Source of the DNA: Rotaria sordida
Taxonomy: Eukaryota > Rotifera > Eurotatoria > Philodinida > Philodinidae
Direction: 5' to 3'
DNA length: 64,000 nt
Assembly: GCA_905250125.1 (NCBI GenBank)
Contig: CAJNOL010000264.1
Span: forward strand, 6,562 to 70,561
The notes under the pieces were generated by a model. The model worked only from the letters and a program-made list of their open reading frames with translations, had not been told where the DNA came from and ran no database searches. Made by a program: the position numbers and the translations under genes. The first letter of the stretch is position 1; each line of letters starts with the position of its first letter. Below are positions 1-12,533 of the stretch, one piece after another.

Positions 1-959
1 TTGAAAAACCTATGAAGCAGTCTATCTAAATGTCACTTTGTTGAGATTGTTGCTTTTTATATAAATGTTATTTAATGTTAATATTCACTTATGAATTTTG
101 TTAGAATAGGATAGTTTTGTATATTGTGGTGTCTAGTTGTAATATGGATTGCCAAAGAATTTCACATTTGTTTTTCTACAACAAAGCATGAAAAATTATA
201 CATGGCAGGGAAGATGCTGTTATTATTTACGGTAAAACTGTATTTTGTACAGAAAATGTAATTTTTCGAATGAAAATCTATACCATGATAGTTTAATTTC
301 GATTTCTCTGTAATCAAATAAGTAGAGGGGAAAAGAGAGGATGTCAATGATATGGGCGTTTTTCAATAACAAACAAATGATATTGCATACTCCTAATATG
401 ATTCGTGACATTGTTTTAATCTATTTACATTATTTTGTTGATGTAGAAGCTATGTCTGTTTCTTCTAGAGTTGTTAAGAAATTTTCTTTTCTCATTTCAA
501 AATAGTACTACTAAATGCATGCAAGCATCATCTTATCACATTTTTTAAGTAGTGAATATTATTCTAAAACTATTAGCAAATCTATGCATGTGACAAGCAT
601 CTGTTCTTATTCTCATATGCAAGCATCGGGTCTGTGTTTTTTCTTTGTGAATGCAATACATCACTTTCTCAGCGTTAGCCATTACTAATTCTTATCGTTC
701 TAAATGGCATGACTTGAATTTCTATGTAGCATAAATTTTTAAGTTGTTCTCATTGTAAAATACAGTTTTTAATGACGTCTCTGATTGTATCCGTGTTATG
801 TACACGACATTTTCATAAATTATAAAAATATGTAAAACAATAAAGTTAGAGGGTATTTATGAAACTGTAACATATGATAATTCTTTTGTTGTCTGTCTAT
901 ACATTTAACAATGGCTATCTAGAAAGAAAACTCTCGCTTACTGTAGCTTTGCTACAGTG
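1..959. other. gene-free AT-rich stretch
   Basis: I see no coding signal here. Short open frames lack splice context or recognisable motifs, and base composition is uniformly AT-rich. Confidence 0.6.
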
Positions 960-3900
960 TAATAAAAATTTTCTAAATAGAAGTACTAGCAATGTTTCTA
1001 ATTCGAACCACTTTTTCGGAGATGCGAAAATTTTCCTTTTTTTTCAAGCAATTTTTCAATAAACTTATAAATTTTTTCCATTATTGAGTAAAGAAATATC
1101 TGCTGAATCGAATGATGTAAAAATCATTCTATCATCTTAAAAATTAGTTGAATAATTAGAGTTATGTATTATTATTATTGGTATCATGAAAACAATTTTA
1201 CCTGTTATCAAGTGAAAAAAAAATAAGAAGAAATCAAAACGAACTTTATGAATGATACTGTATTGATGTGTATAGAGCAAATTTCAGAACTACTCATGTA
1301 ACCATAAAATGCATTTTTGATGCGTTTAAACGCGTCTGAAATTGAAACAGCTTCCAAACCCATTGAAATGCGTTCATCATATGGGTATTTAAACGCGTTG
1401 CAAAGTCGTGCATGCGTTCAGACGCGTTTCGTGACTAAAACGCATCATAACTAATTTACATTAGTTTTTAAAAGCGTTTCAATGCGAACAGTTTCGTGTT
1501 TGCATCGGAATGGGTTCATAACTGGAAATAATATTAATTTAGACGCGTTTCAATGCAATTGCTTTTACTTTTGTATCCGAATGCGCTTACCCTATATGCA
1601 ATTAATGCTTTTGAATTCCAATCGTGCATGTAAATGTAGTTTCTTTTTCTGTCTTACATAGACCAGATGCATCTGAACGCGTTTCTAGCTGCAAATGCAT
1701 ATAGTACTATCAATAATGCAGATTACTTCGTCACAGTATACGTGACTAGATGTTAAATAGTAAACTGAACTACGTGCTTTTATTCAAAAAAGCATAAAAA
1801 TTATATAGCTTATTATATAGACGACGTATTCAAGTCTGACTGCGTTTCAAATTCTTAAAAAGGGCTCTTTTTGATAATCTGCAATTTAAAATATTAGTAG
1901 CTAGCATTGCCTGAAATAGAATATAAACACAAAGAGTTGGATACGAGAAATCTCATCATATTTGTGTTCAGAATATAAAGTCATGAAGACTTAGCTAATC
2001 TGTGAAATAGAAACAACTGAGTACACGTATTAAATTTTGAAATGTACAGAACATTCATTCGAAAATGGTATTACAACAATATTATTTTGTTACATGTTAC
2101 TACTACCACTTTTTTTTCACGAAATCAATTTCGCTCTTGTATAGCACATACCTTAAACGTAGCAATTTAAATTGCAAAATAAATAAAATTTAAGTGTTAA
2201 GCAAAAATGTTCACTTAAAATCAAACATGAAGTTCAAAGTTAGTTTCCATGTAAATCTATTAGAGATACAAACAGAGTTTGTTGAAGGTCAACGATTTCA
2301 ATATTTCGAATTTTTGAAACATGGAATACTGGTTTTTGCAAGGAAGTTGAGTCCACAGGGCTGCAATGGTACGTTCTACTTATTGGGCACAAATTTCAGC
2401 ATTTTAACTAACTACTAGTTTTGAAAATTTGGTCTGTGCCCATCAATACAGTTCATTTTGACTTCTTATTATTATTCTTTTCAATGACAACTGAACATCA
2501 TTTATAAAATACTTCAAATGTACTTTTATTACTTGCCAATAGATGAAATTTCTTTAATGAGGTCAAAAATAAAACTTGACAATAGTATTTGTTTACCTTG
2601 TTTGTATGAAAAAAGATTTTAAATGAGCTTCTACCATTAGCTACAAATTCATCTCATTCGAGTGAGTCGAAGTGGAACTATTTCAATCTTTTATCGTAAT
2701 GTTCAAATTGAGCTTCTTTTTGTTATAAAAATAATTCAGGGAAAATTGTAATAAACTATCGCGAACAATCGTATGTGCAACATAATATTAATGAAAGACG
2801 AAAAACTGGAAGTAAGAATAAAACAAAATTGAATTCAATTAAGTAAAGGATTACAAAACTTAACAAGTTTCCATTTATTTTGAATTATTTAATTATATAT
2901 ATATATGTACGTGACAGGCAATATTGAATTCTATGTAAAAATAAGCTTAGGCAAAGTTCATTTTTAATCTGACAAAAAACTACAAAATAATTTTCTTTTA
3001 TTTAAAAATAAATTCTAATTTTCATTTCTTTTAATAGAACAGAGTACGTACTTGTTCCTTTTACGTAGATAAAATATTCATTTTCATTAATTCCCATTGT
3101 AATGTATGCACCAATAACTTTTGCATTGAGATCAGAAAATGATGTTTAAAAATATCTTTATGAACACATTAATCAACATATTAATCTCTTGAGCATTAAA
3201 TTTCAAGAGAAGACATTCATTGTTAGATTACAGGAAAAATATAAGATAAAAAGTCCTTCATCGGTTTTGATCTAAACATAACTCAATTACGCTGAACAAC
3301 ATAATATACTCATAATTGAATTGTTATCTATGAACCAGGTCAAATTTGAAGATCATTCAACATCGATAACAAAATACTAGTCAAATAAACATAAGCTTAA
3401 AGATCATTTCGATTTTTTAATGATCGAAGCTTGCTCATACAAACTAGATTTTGATTGAATATACTTACGAACTCTACAACTTATATTTATAAAAAATATG
3501 TCGTTCATCAATATTTTGTCGAACATATGATTGTTCGAGATACTTTATTAAAATTTTCTGTGAATTATTTTTATAATAATAGCAGCACAATTTTTATGAT
3601 TTTTGATCGATACGACATTATGATTGAGTTATCACAGTGTATTATTTACTAACAATATCATAGGTCTGAACTGATGTCACTGATGAAAAAAAGAAAAGAA
3701 AAACTTCGTTTGCCTTAAATCGCTGGAAGTTAATGGGTCATCTATCAAAGAACATTTTTTGTGACGGAAGCACAAAGAAATTTTTAAATTTAGATAGGAA
3801 AAAAGTTCATCTACTAAAAATATTTCATTTTCTATATATTTTACATGGACTGTTATTATTAGGAATATTCAGAACAAATCATACTAAATCCATATACACT

Positions 3901-4190
3901 CCTTATTTCATTGCATACGATCGTAATACGAAGCTGTGTAATACAATGATTTTCCGTCGTTTACGAGCGTGCTTGTTCGACCTGGACAATGCTTCTAATT
4001 GAGACGAATTCAATTACTTGTAAACTACCTTTAATGATTCAGATAATTTTCAAGATCATTTCTCTACTCAATAATATTTTTAAAAAAGTTTTTTTTAAAA
4101 GTTGGTTGAAAAAAAAAGAGAAAATTTTCGCATCTCCGTAAAACTTGTTCCAATTAGGAATATTACTTGTAGGTGTACAGAAAAAGAATT
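960..4190. repeat. diverged inverted segments about 2.9 kb apart
   Basis: The segment at about 964-1140 reappears in reverse complement at about 4010-4190. The shared core includes CGGAGATGCGAAAATTTTC near 1017 and its complement near 4120, followed by a shared ATTGAGTA(A/G)AGAAAT. The arms are diverged. They could be the terminal repeats of an old DNA transposon of about 3.2 kb, but no transposase reading frame is visible between them, so this may also be two separate copies of one repeat in opposite orientation. Confidence 0.45.
1315..1690. repeat. degenerate ACGCGTTT / TGCGTTTCAATGCG repeat tract
   Basis: About ten imperfect copies of a motif built around AACGCGTTT, GCGTTTCAATGCG and GTTCAGACGCGTTTC occur in both orientations. 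The tract is locally CpG-rich inside an AT-rich background. It resembles a degenerate minisatellite or the sub-repeats of a transposon end. No coding frame covers it. Confidence 0.6.
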
Positions 4191-5069
4191 AGTCATATTA
4201 TCAAACTCTATTATGATACAATAGAATTGTTTCAATTGAGAGAAAGGACAAGATTTTTTTCACTGTAATTTATGCTCATGAAAGAACCTTCTTTCCATTA
4301 GCATCATTGAGAAAAAAAAAGAATATCTGATTTTCATTCTTCAATGTAAATGTCATCTTCATTTCAAACGACAGTGACAAAATATTCAATGCATGTTTTT
4401 CACACTTCGTTAAAATTAAAATATCGAAATAATCTAAGATATATTATCTTCAGAAAGATTTATTCTCGGTAGCATTAATAGGAAAAGAAAAATATAGAAT
4501 GAGTAACAACATCGACTCGTCCAACAACTCTTGAAAAAACATATTATTTCAAGTTATTTCAATGGACAATCGAAGCGTTAAGTAAGACTCATCCATACTT
4601 AAAATTTAATCGTAAAAAACATATTTTTACATTCGGTTCAAGAGTCAAAGCACATCGTGTCACTGTTCAAAAGGTTACTTTTATTACTACTTGATGATTC
4701 GACTGATTTGTTTCAAGAGCTTATTTAACTCTTTCCGGTCCGATATTGCCATTGGACAACATCAAGCTAATATTTTCTAAACGACTGACTTGTTGTGATG
4801 ATATATAGCTTTTTGACAATGTGGTAATTACTTTAACACATTTCAGCACACGCTCATCCATGCATAAGAAAAAAAAACTTACTAAGAAGATGACGAGATT
4901 CACCTTCAATGTCCCAAAGGAACATCCGGATCGTAAAAGTTTCTTTTCAAGTGCGTCTGAACATTCAGTGTCGAAGACAATTAGCGGTAAATTTTTCTTC
5001 GTAGATCTATTGTATATTGCATCACTAAGAAGGATTATTCAGGAAATTCGGACAATAAATAATAGAGAT
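4191..5069. other. no recognisable gene
   Basis: Open frames on both strands here are short and unsupported. The motif ATTGCCATTGGACAACATC near 4743 resembles the terminal repeat beginning at 5070, so a fragment of the same element family may lie here. Confidence 0.5.
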
Positions 5070-5983
5070 GTTGCCATTTGACAACACCCAGTCGTAAAGG
5101 GACAAAAAAATTTTAAATTTACTTTTCATTCACAATGGTCAAAGCAATGTACGATATCATATTCTCATAGGAATATATCTATCACTGGGAAAGGAATAAC
5201 CCTCTTCCCATTAATGGAAAGAGACTTTCTATATCTCTATCAGAACATAGGAGCTTCCACGCAGCTCCTTCCGGATTTACATCAACTTTTTTCTAGAAAG
5301 CCTTCAGTATGCTAATCTTGTAGTCCTCTTCAACTTGCGCAGGAATTGATATTTGATTTTCATACGACTGATACGCTAACTGCAGCAGGACAGGATCAAA
5401 AGTCAATTATATCGAAAACTAGCTCTGAAATCTGTTTATCTTACTCTTCGTGAACGTTCTTTCGAAATCTCGATTCAACTGTTAAATGGAACATAAAAGT
5501 TGTCTGTCTAAAATAATTTTCAGGACTAGATCTCTAGAACTCATTGTTTGGGAGGATTTGCAAATTTGAGAAAAATGGCACTTTATGCTAAAATTGAACT
5601 ATCTATAAAATTTATACATGCACTAGAAAAACGCAAACATATTAAAATCAAGATGAAGTTAATACTATGCTTATTCAAACGCAATGTGAAGTGTAGATGT
5701 GGCTGTTGGTATGGATCTTTTGTTCATCTACATCCACACCTCCCTATCCAATGGTTAAATCGAAACTTCGAAAGAACGTTCACGAAGAATAAAACTGACA
5801 AATTTTGGAAGTAGTTTTCGATAACCGAAACACCCTAGACATTTTATCTTGGTTTTTTTTTTAACTGTCTTTATAAATAAATAAATAAAAACAACTAATT
5901 GTCGTACTTTAATAGCCAAAAACAAAAAATGAATTTTGAAAAATTTTTTGTCCCTTTACGACCGAGTGTTCCCAAATAGCAAC
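5070..5983. mobile_element. 0.9 kb fold-back DNA element with long inverted repeats
   Basis: The left end (5070-5113) contains GTCGTAAAGGGACAAAAA, and its reverse complement ends at 5983. Inside, a second pair matches: 5408-5480, with CTTCGTGAACGTTCTTTCGAA, against 5757-5832. The element is therefore palindromic over most of its length with a unique centre near 5480-5757. No transposase is seen, so it is a non-autonomous element. The terminal motif does not match a family I can name with confidence. Confidence 0.75.
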
Positions 5984-6516
5984 AAAAAGCCATTAGATGC
6001 CGAAGCACTTTTTTGTTTCGATCAATACTCTTTTACTGTCTGGCTTCTAGCCGCCCGAAAAGAGTTTAAATAGTTTGATATACAATTCATAAATAACACT
6101 AGTCTAGATGTATGAGGATCAGTTTTTGTTTGATCTCTAGTCCTGCTATCTATACCACTGATATAAGTCAAAGTTATGATCGAAAAAGAAAACATATAGC
6201 ATTCCAAGTACAACCTAATCAGAAGTAAATATCTAGCATGAGAAATGAAATGATTGAAGTCACTTTGATGTTAGTACATTAATTAAAATGAGTGTTAGAA
6301 TGTATGAAATATAGAAATAAAATATTAAAAGAACCGAGAAACTATGATTTCATGAGAATTATTCACAACCATTATATCAAAGCAGTATCGTACAGAATTA
6401 TTTTCTTTGTGTGGCATTTCATTTAAAATTAGACTATTGTTAACATATTGAACACAAGAAAACGTTAATATTTTTGACAACTATAAATAAAAAATATCAT
6501 GGGTAGAAAATATATA
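5984..6516. other. spacer between two fold-back elements
   Basis: About 530 bases with no coding signal or recognisable motif. Confidence 0.5.
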
Positions 6517-7614
6517 TAGTCGCTGTCAAAATTATCCAACCAGTAGAGAAATTTATTTTATTTTGTATATATCCCAAAAACTAGATGAGTTGGAATCATC
6601 TGATTTAATAGCAAGGTGCGACAAACGACACTTTTTTTAATATGATGCTTAGCAAATTTATTGTTCAATATAGCATTAGTAAGAGCACTACAAATTGCAT
6701 GAAGTATTCTATTTGAATGGATATTTCATGTTGAAAAAATTGTGTTTGCCATCTTCCATGTATAGATCAATCACAGATAGAGATTTTTGAATGGTCTCAC
6801 TTACGCAATGAACGAGATATAAAAAATGGTTTTAGAAGCGTGAATTTCTAGGGAATTGTTTTCCTTAGAAAACTATTATATTTCAAATCAAATAACGATT
6901 GTATTACTTACGTTACATACCTTTGTTACATCATAAATAGCAAACGTAAAAAGCTTACTATAAATCCAGAAGCAGACTGGATATTTATCTCACCAAACAA
7001 AGATGAATCGAATAAAACTTAAAACAGCGGATTGTTATAAATTTCATCGTCTATCTACGTAGATGTGACGCGCAAAAATTGGTTACATAGTTCATGAGAC
7101 CTGCAATGCGGCTGTTTTTGAAGATTGCGATATCATTTTTCATTCCTGCTATTTATAATATAACAAAGGTATATAACGTCAGTGATATAATCAGTTTTTG
7201 ATTTTAAATATAAAAGTTTTTCTATAGAAAACAATTCCCTAGAAATTCACGCTTCTAAAACAATTTTTTATATTTCGTTTAATGTGCGAATGAGACTATT
7301 CAAGAACATCTATCTGTGATTGGTCTTTATATTGGAAACCACAAACACAATTTTTCAATATGAAATATCCATTCAAATAGAATATCTCATACAATTTGTA
7401 GTAGTCTTGCTAATGTTATATTGATTAATAAATTGGCTAAGCATCGTATTTAAAAAAAGCCTTGTTTTAGACACATACTCAAAGGAAAGCTGCAATGAAA
7501 AGTACTCATTACCTAGAGCACAATTTGTTCAATTGAATCATGTGTCATACAGAAAATTTCAACTTAAAACAAAGTTTGCATCAAAAAATAGTTGGATAAT
7601 TTTGACAGCGCCTG
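6517..7614. mobile_element. 1.1 kb fold-back element with arms over 400 bp
   Basis: The left end reads CGCTGTCAAAATTATCCAAC from 6521, and its reverse complement ends at about 7610. Both ends abut TATATA, fitting a TA target. The arms match through most of their length: GCGTGAATTTCTAGGGAATTG at 6838 mirrors 7231-7251, and ACATACCTTTGTTACAT at 6916 mirrors about 7155-7175. Only about 200 bases in the middle are unpaired. No transposase frame is present. The ends and TA site suggest a Tc1/mariner-type non-autonomous element. Confidence 0.8.
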
Positions 7615-9983
7615 TATATATAATATGTTCATAATTTCATATATTGTGGACGATAAATTCAAGTTTTGTTTACTAATTTATGATATATCAATACTAAATA
7701 CAAGGCAAAATAACATTTTTTCTTCACAATACACACACAATCATCAATTTAGTATCTTTCTTTTCTGTATACATCTAGGTCTGAATCATTAACATTTCTA
7801 TCTTCCCATGTAGCCATTGCATGTTTATCAAGGCTTTTCTGCATGAAGAATTTCATTTCATGCAGAAACACGGAAAGGAATAAACGACTTGCTAATATTG
7901 AAATACAAAATGATTTAACATAGTTAGCGTAATATAAAGAAATAGTCAAAGATATAAACAATTTATCTAACAATCAAGCGGTAATACGACAGTTGTTTCC
8001 GCAACACTTGCTGTCGTGATATCGCGAGGCTGATGATGAGGATGAGGGCAATGTGAATCTCAGGGAGGTTATTAGAGAGCGAGGTAGAAGACAGTGTCAG
8101 AACGAACGAAAATATCAGACCGAAGCTTGAGGTTAGGACGAGGACAAACGAAAGGGTGAGGAAGAGGAGGGAGTCTATATATACCTTCAATATTTTTCTG
8201 ATTGATTTTTGATTGCTCGTAGTTCAAAATAAGAACCGTAAGAGAGAAAACGTGATGAGAACAAATGCTGCTGAGGAGCAAGTATTGGAGGAGCATTTGT
8301 TCAAGGAGCAATAATCGAGGATTCCAATCGAGCATATCCAGTAGGTTTGAGTTTTAGAACGGAAAAAACACAAGAAATCATAGAGGTTATTATTGATATT
8401 GAGCTACATCCTATTTGCACAGGTATTATCTAGGTTATATAAAATATTAGAGTAGTTATATATGTATTTACTTGTACATTTTACTCAGTAATTCTACTGT
8501 TGCAATTATTTCATGTAGCCTTCATATTTAAACTTCGCTTTTCTTTTTATTACATTGAGTGCTTTTATTTCTCAATTATATATTATTTTAGAACTATTTC
8601 TTTATTTATGTACAATACTAGGGGGGGGAAAAGCTGATTGTCCATGATTGCTCTCTGTTTTTTCATCATCAGATAAAGAATTCAGGTTGTTTCTGAAAAC
8701 ACTTCTCATTGTCATCACTAAACAGTATGACAATCATGTTTTTGACAAAGTCTAATGTCCAGAAAAGAAAGCTGATATACTGCTATCTAAGATTGCCGAT
8801 GATTACTTTGATTGTAATCAGCTTTTTTCTCCTTGGTACAATGAATTTTTATCTTTTTAAAAAAAGAAATTTTTCTTCTATCTCTAATCTGTACTGTCAA
8901 TTAAATGTTAATGTCTAGAGAGAAAGCTTATTTTTTACATTGGTATAAGAACATTTTCCTACTTTGTCGTCGAATGCATTTGCAACTATTATTGGTTATT
9001 TTTGCTTTTTCTAGATTATATTTATTGTCATAAAAGAACCTATTACAGAATGTTTTATTAGGCCTTACAATACCAAATGATAGTTAAATCAACCGATTTC
9101 ACAAGCTTGACAAAATTCTTTTTTTTTTTTTATTTCGCCAATGTTTTTTTTGTTGATTATTAAGAAAAACGTTGCTTTGAATATGAAGCACATCTAAAGA
9201 TAACATTCCTGTGGTATTACATTGGGGAAAAAAGCATATCAATGAATATAGTAAAAAATGCAAATTCATTCAAAATAAATCAAAGAATTATTTACTCATC
9301 ATTTTCTCTTGTCTGATTACCAAAATTACTTTTAAAAAATTCTTTATGCACAATCATTTTTTTTTCGTTCTTGTACTTTGATCGATTCATTTAACCAGAT
9401 TCTTAAAGAACATTTGAAGAGATAATTAGCGAAAGTATATAATGTAATATACAATGTAGAAATAGAGCTGCATAAATAGTGCATAACTTCTTGTGATGAT
9501 ACAAGATGAGTGTTTATATTTAATAGTAGAGATTTCTTTATGTTATTTAAGTTAAATAAATCAGCGTAAGCGTTTCTACCTTTACAATCTCTTTTCAACA
9601 AAAGAATTAATTGAGAAATAAAATAGAAAAATATTTCTCATGGATAATTTCTTCATTTACAAGAAAATCTCGACAGATATTTGTTTGCTATTTTTATTTT
9701 CTTTCATTAGTTATTCAAGGAATTTAATCTATCATATTGACAATGTATGATAGATACATTTTATTTTCAGTCAATTAACGGCATTAACTTGTTGTTTCTT
9801 CATGACAGCTTCTTTCCACATAAACACGTATCAAAAAGATTGATGACCACCAATATTTAGACCTCAAACTCCGTTCTGTAACTAATACATCTAATCTAAC
9901 TAATCAATAATTTCATTTGCTTAACCCTGATCCTTAGATGTTGACAGTATCACAATGACCTTCATTCCAATATGACATTTTTA
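7615..9983. other. gene-free stretch with one GC-richer purine tract
   Basis: No gene recognised. The segment 8010-8345 stands out as purine-rich and less AT-rich. It has a hairpin with arms GAACAAATGCT and AGCATTTGTTC at about 8260-8302. A 40-codon plus-strand frame there is acidic and then basic but lacks splice sites and homology I can name. The remainder is ordinary AT-rich spacer. Confidence 0.5.
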
Positions 9984-10549
9984 CAGTACTGGCCAAAAAT
10001 ATACAACTAATGTATTTTTTTCCTGTATTATCAGGCATTTAACTTAAATCTAAAAAGTAGTTCGAGTAGCCGATGAAGTTTTCGTACCGGAATTTCATAA
10101 ATGGATTATGAAAGAAAGGTTTCCAAAAAAATCAAACACGGCATTTTTTAAATCTCAGAAGACTATGGAAATTAGACTTTAAGGATACTATCTTAACGTG
10201 CACAAAATCTTGAATAAAACGAGGGTTCGTCGCATTTCCTATGATTTTTCCTTACAAAGTTGTAAATATCATGAAAAACAAAAACTACATTTTTTAGCAA
10301 TGCTGTGATAAATTTCGCTTTTTTTTATGCTTATAACTTTTTTAGGGAAGATCATAGGAAATCTAAGACCCGAAAACTACTCTGTTTGGTATTTCAGAAA
10401 GTTTCCTCTCATAGTCCATTTATGAAATTGCGGTATGGAATGCATTTATTTGATAGAAAATTTCGTTAGTTATGCAAATAACTATTTAAATTTGAGTTCA
10501 AAGCTTAGTATTGTAGAATAAAGAAGTCTTATATTTTTCACTAGCACTG
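9984..10549. mobile_element. 566 bp Tc1/mariner-type fold-back MITE with TA duplication
   Basis: The left end starts CAGTACTGGCCAAAAATATA just after a TA at 9982-9983. The right end is the inverse, CTAGCACTG, followed by TA at 10550-10551. The arms match inward: GGAATTTCATAAATGGATTATG near 10090 against its complement near 10415, and CATTTCCTATGATTTTTCC near 10233 against 10340-10362. The CAGTRCTGGCCAAAA-like terminus is typical of Tc1/mariner elements. No transposase remains. A related copy lies at 23500-24045. Confidence 0.85.
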
Positions 10550-11032
10550 TACATGATTTATAATGTTTAGTTAAAAATTGTTAAATTAATTAGTTTAGAC
10601 ATTGTGAAAAAGGAAGTTTTTTTTTTTTTCTTCTTACAGGAACAATCATTTCCAAACATCAATCAACCATTTTATTGTGAAAATTTTGATTTCAATGATG
10701 AGAAAATTATCGATAATCTTTCAATATTTAAACTATTGATCTATTATCAAGTGAATAGAAAATATCAATTTGTTCATTATGGGAAAAAAATTTTCTCTTC
10801 TTTCGTGACTATTCATCTATGTATTGATGATACGTGTGTAAACATCCGTAGAAAAGTGATTGAATGTCATTTGCACATATTGACACGGTCACATTCGATC
10901 GCTGTTTTCCCACAGAATAAGAAGAATTGCCAATTGATGTTCACATATATATATATATATGCATGATATATTCCATATCGTGGGAGAGAAAAAGCGAAAG
11001 AGTATTTTTATGTACACATATACCTATATATA

Positions 11033-11041
11033 TATATAAAG
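11033..11041 (+). promoter_or_regulatory. possible TATA box of the four-pass membrane gene
   Basis: TATATAAAG lies about 50 bases upstream of the ATG at 11086. TATA-like strings are common in such AT-rich DNA, so this is only a suggestion. Confidence 0.25.
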
Positions 11042-11085
11042 AGTGAACAACAATCATTTCATTTGAATAAAAAAAAGAAAACAAC

Positions 11086-11734
11086 ATGACTGTTAACATT
11101 GTATTCGTTTTACAAAAAATGTTTTTAATTACTATACCAATAACAACAATATTAACAACTGTTGCTATGCTTATGCCTTATTGGTGGTCATCAAATACTT
11201 TTCAAATCGGTCTATGGCGTGCACGTACATTATTTTCATCATGGATAACTATTGAACCAGAAATTGATACACAAGAAGGTAAGAGTAAAATAAATTCAAA
11301 TGAATTTTTTATGATAATAAAAATATATATGTATATATTTGTTAATAGGTCGTCTCTTATTAATTCTTCAAATTCTTTCATTTATATCTGTATTATTAAC
11401 AGATTTAAGTGGTTTAATTTGGATAATAATTCTTATACGTCGTATTTATCATACATCATTAAATTTGCTTATATTTCTTTTTTTCTTAAATATTCTAACA
11501 TATTTTTCTTTATCAATACTGATACATTTTATATGGTATACAACAAAAAATACAATGGAGCTTATTTATTTATCATATTCATTCTATTTAACATTAATTA
11601 TTATTTTATTTCATACAATAACACTTATTAGTTTAACAATCAATTTAGCTAAATATCGAATAGATCATCATACAATTCAACCATATCAATCTAATGAAAA
11701 AATTTCATTTGCTTTTAATGAACTTATTGTATAA
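11086..11734 (+). CDS. claudin/PMP22-like four-pass membrane protein
   Basis: Two exons, 11086-11278 and 11349-11734, join with phase 1 across a 70 bp GTAAGA...AATAG intron to give 192 residues. Four hydrophobic segments are visible: about 9-31, 66-92, 100-126 and 134-160. The first extracellular loop carries YWW followed by GLW, reminiscent of the W-GLW motif of the claudin/PMP22/EMP superfamily, but I do not see the two loop cysteines usual for claudins. The tail is short. The protein probably sits in the plasma membrane; function beyond that is not evident. The ATG is the first in the frame after a possible TATA box. A distant superfamily member or an unrelated tetraspan protein are both possible. 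Confidence 0.75.
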
Positions 11735-12137
11735 AAAAAAATTAATATGTATTCAAGAGTTTTTTTTTTACCTAACCGGTGTTCTTCTTATTTAAAAATA
11801 AAAAAAATTTATATATTATATTTAGATAATCTGTTGTTATGATGTTTCAAAAGATAAAAGAAAATGATTATATCATTTGATTGTTATTTCCTTTCCTTGG
11901 TTTCAAATTGTCTAGACATTCTAACAAACAAGATTCGATCACTGAATTAATTTTTTTTTTGGTGTCTAACACCAACGATGAAATTCAAAAGTGTCAATTA
12001 ATTTTCTCTTTCATATCATGATGAATTCATGTTTGATCAAGATCATCAATTTTGTCTATAACTAATTTATAGTTTATACAAATCCACCGCTTCTAAATTG
12101 TAAACGCTTTGATTGAGTTCTGTTCTATCAATATATA
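11735..12137. other. spacer downstream of the four-pass gene
   Basis: AT-rich 3' flank with no further coding signal. Confidence 0.5.
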
Positions 12138-12533
12138 CGGTGACGCAAAAATTAACGGGTAGTTTTGAGTTGCGAATAACTTTTAGCAGAAACAAGAAAG
12201 AGAAATGTGGTTTTTACCATTGCACGAAGGAGACTTGAGGGTAACGAATCATATGAGACATATAATATTCATAATTTTTTTTGTGAGGTTTTTAACTAAT
12301 CAAGATTCAACAAACTGATGCACTCAGAATTTAAAGTACTATGAGAACTACGAAAGTATTGAGTGTTCTGGAAATCTTGGTTTTTCAAAACCTTTCTAAA
12401 AATGTTTCTTATATGGTTCGATGTCTATAAGCCTTCTCTTTTCAACGGTGAAAATTGTGGCTGTCTTTCTTGTTTTGTTATCAAAGGTTATTCGCAATCA
12501 AAAACTGTTCGGTGACTTTTTGGCCACCTTCTG
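12138..12533. mobile_element. 396 bp fold-back MITE with TA target
   Basis: The left end CGGTGACGCAAAAATTAACG follows a TA at 12136-12137. The right end, inverse of CAGAAGGTGGCCAAAAAGTC, precedes TA at 12534-12535. The arms share GCGAATAAC followed by AAACAAGAAAG in inverse orientation near 12173-12205 and 12465-12500. The GTGGCCAAAAA-like terminus and TA site point to the Tc1/mariner superfamily. No transposase is present. Confidence 0.75.

Noticed and set aside
7963..8335. Overlapping hydrophobic minus-strand frames
   Set aside because: They are complements of a purine-rich tract, lack splice context, and resemble no family.
11086..11631. Unspliced 181-residue reading of the four-pass gene
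   Set aside because: It reads through the intron; splicing at 11279/11348 gives a longer and more membrane-like protein.
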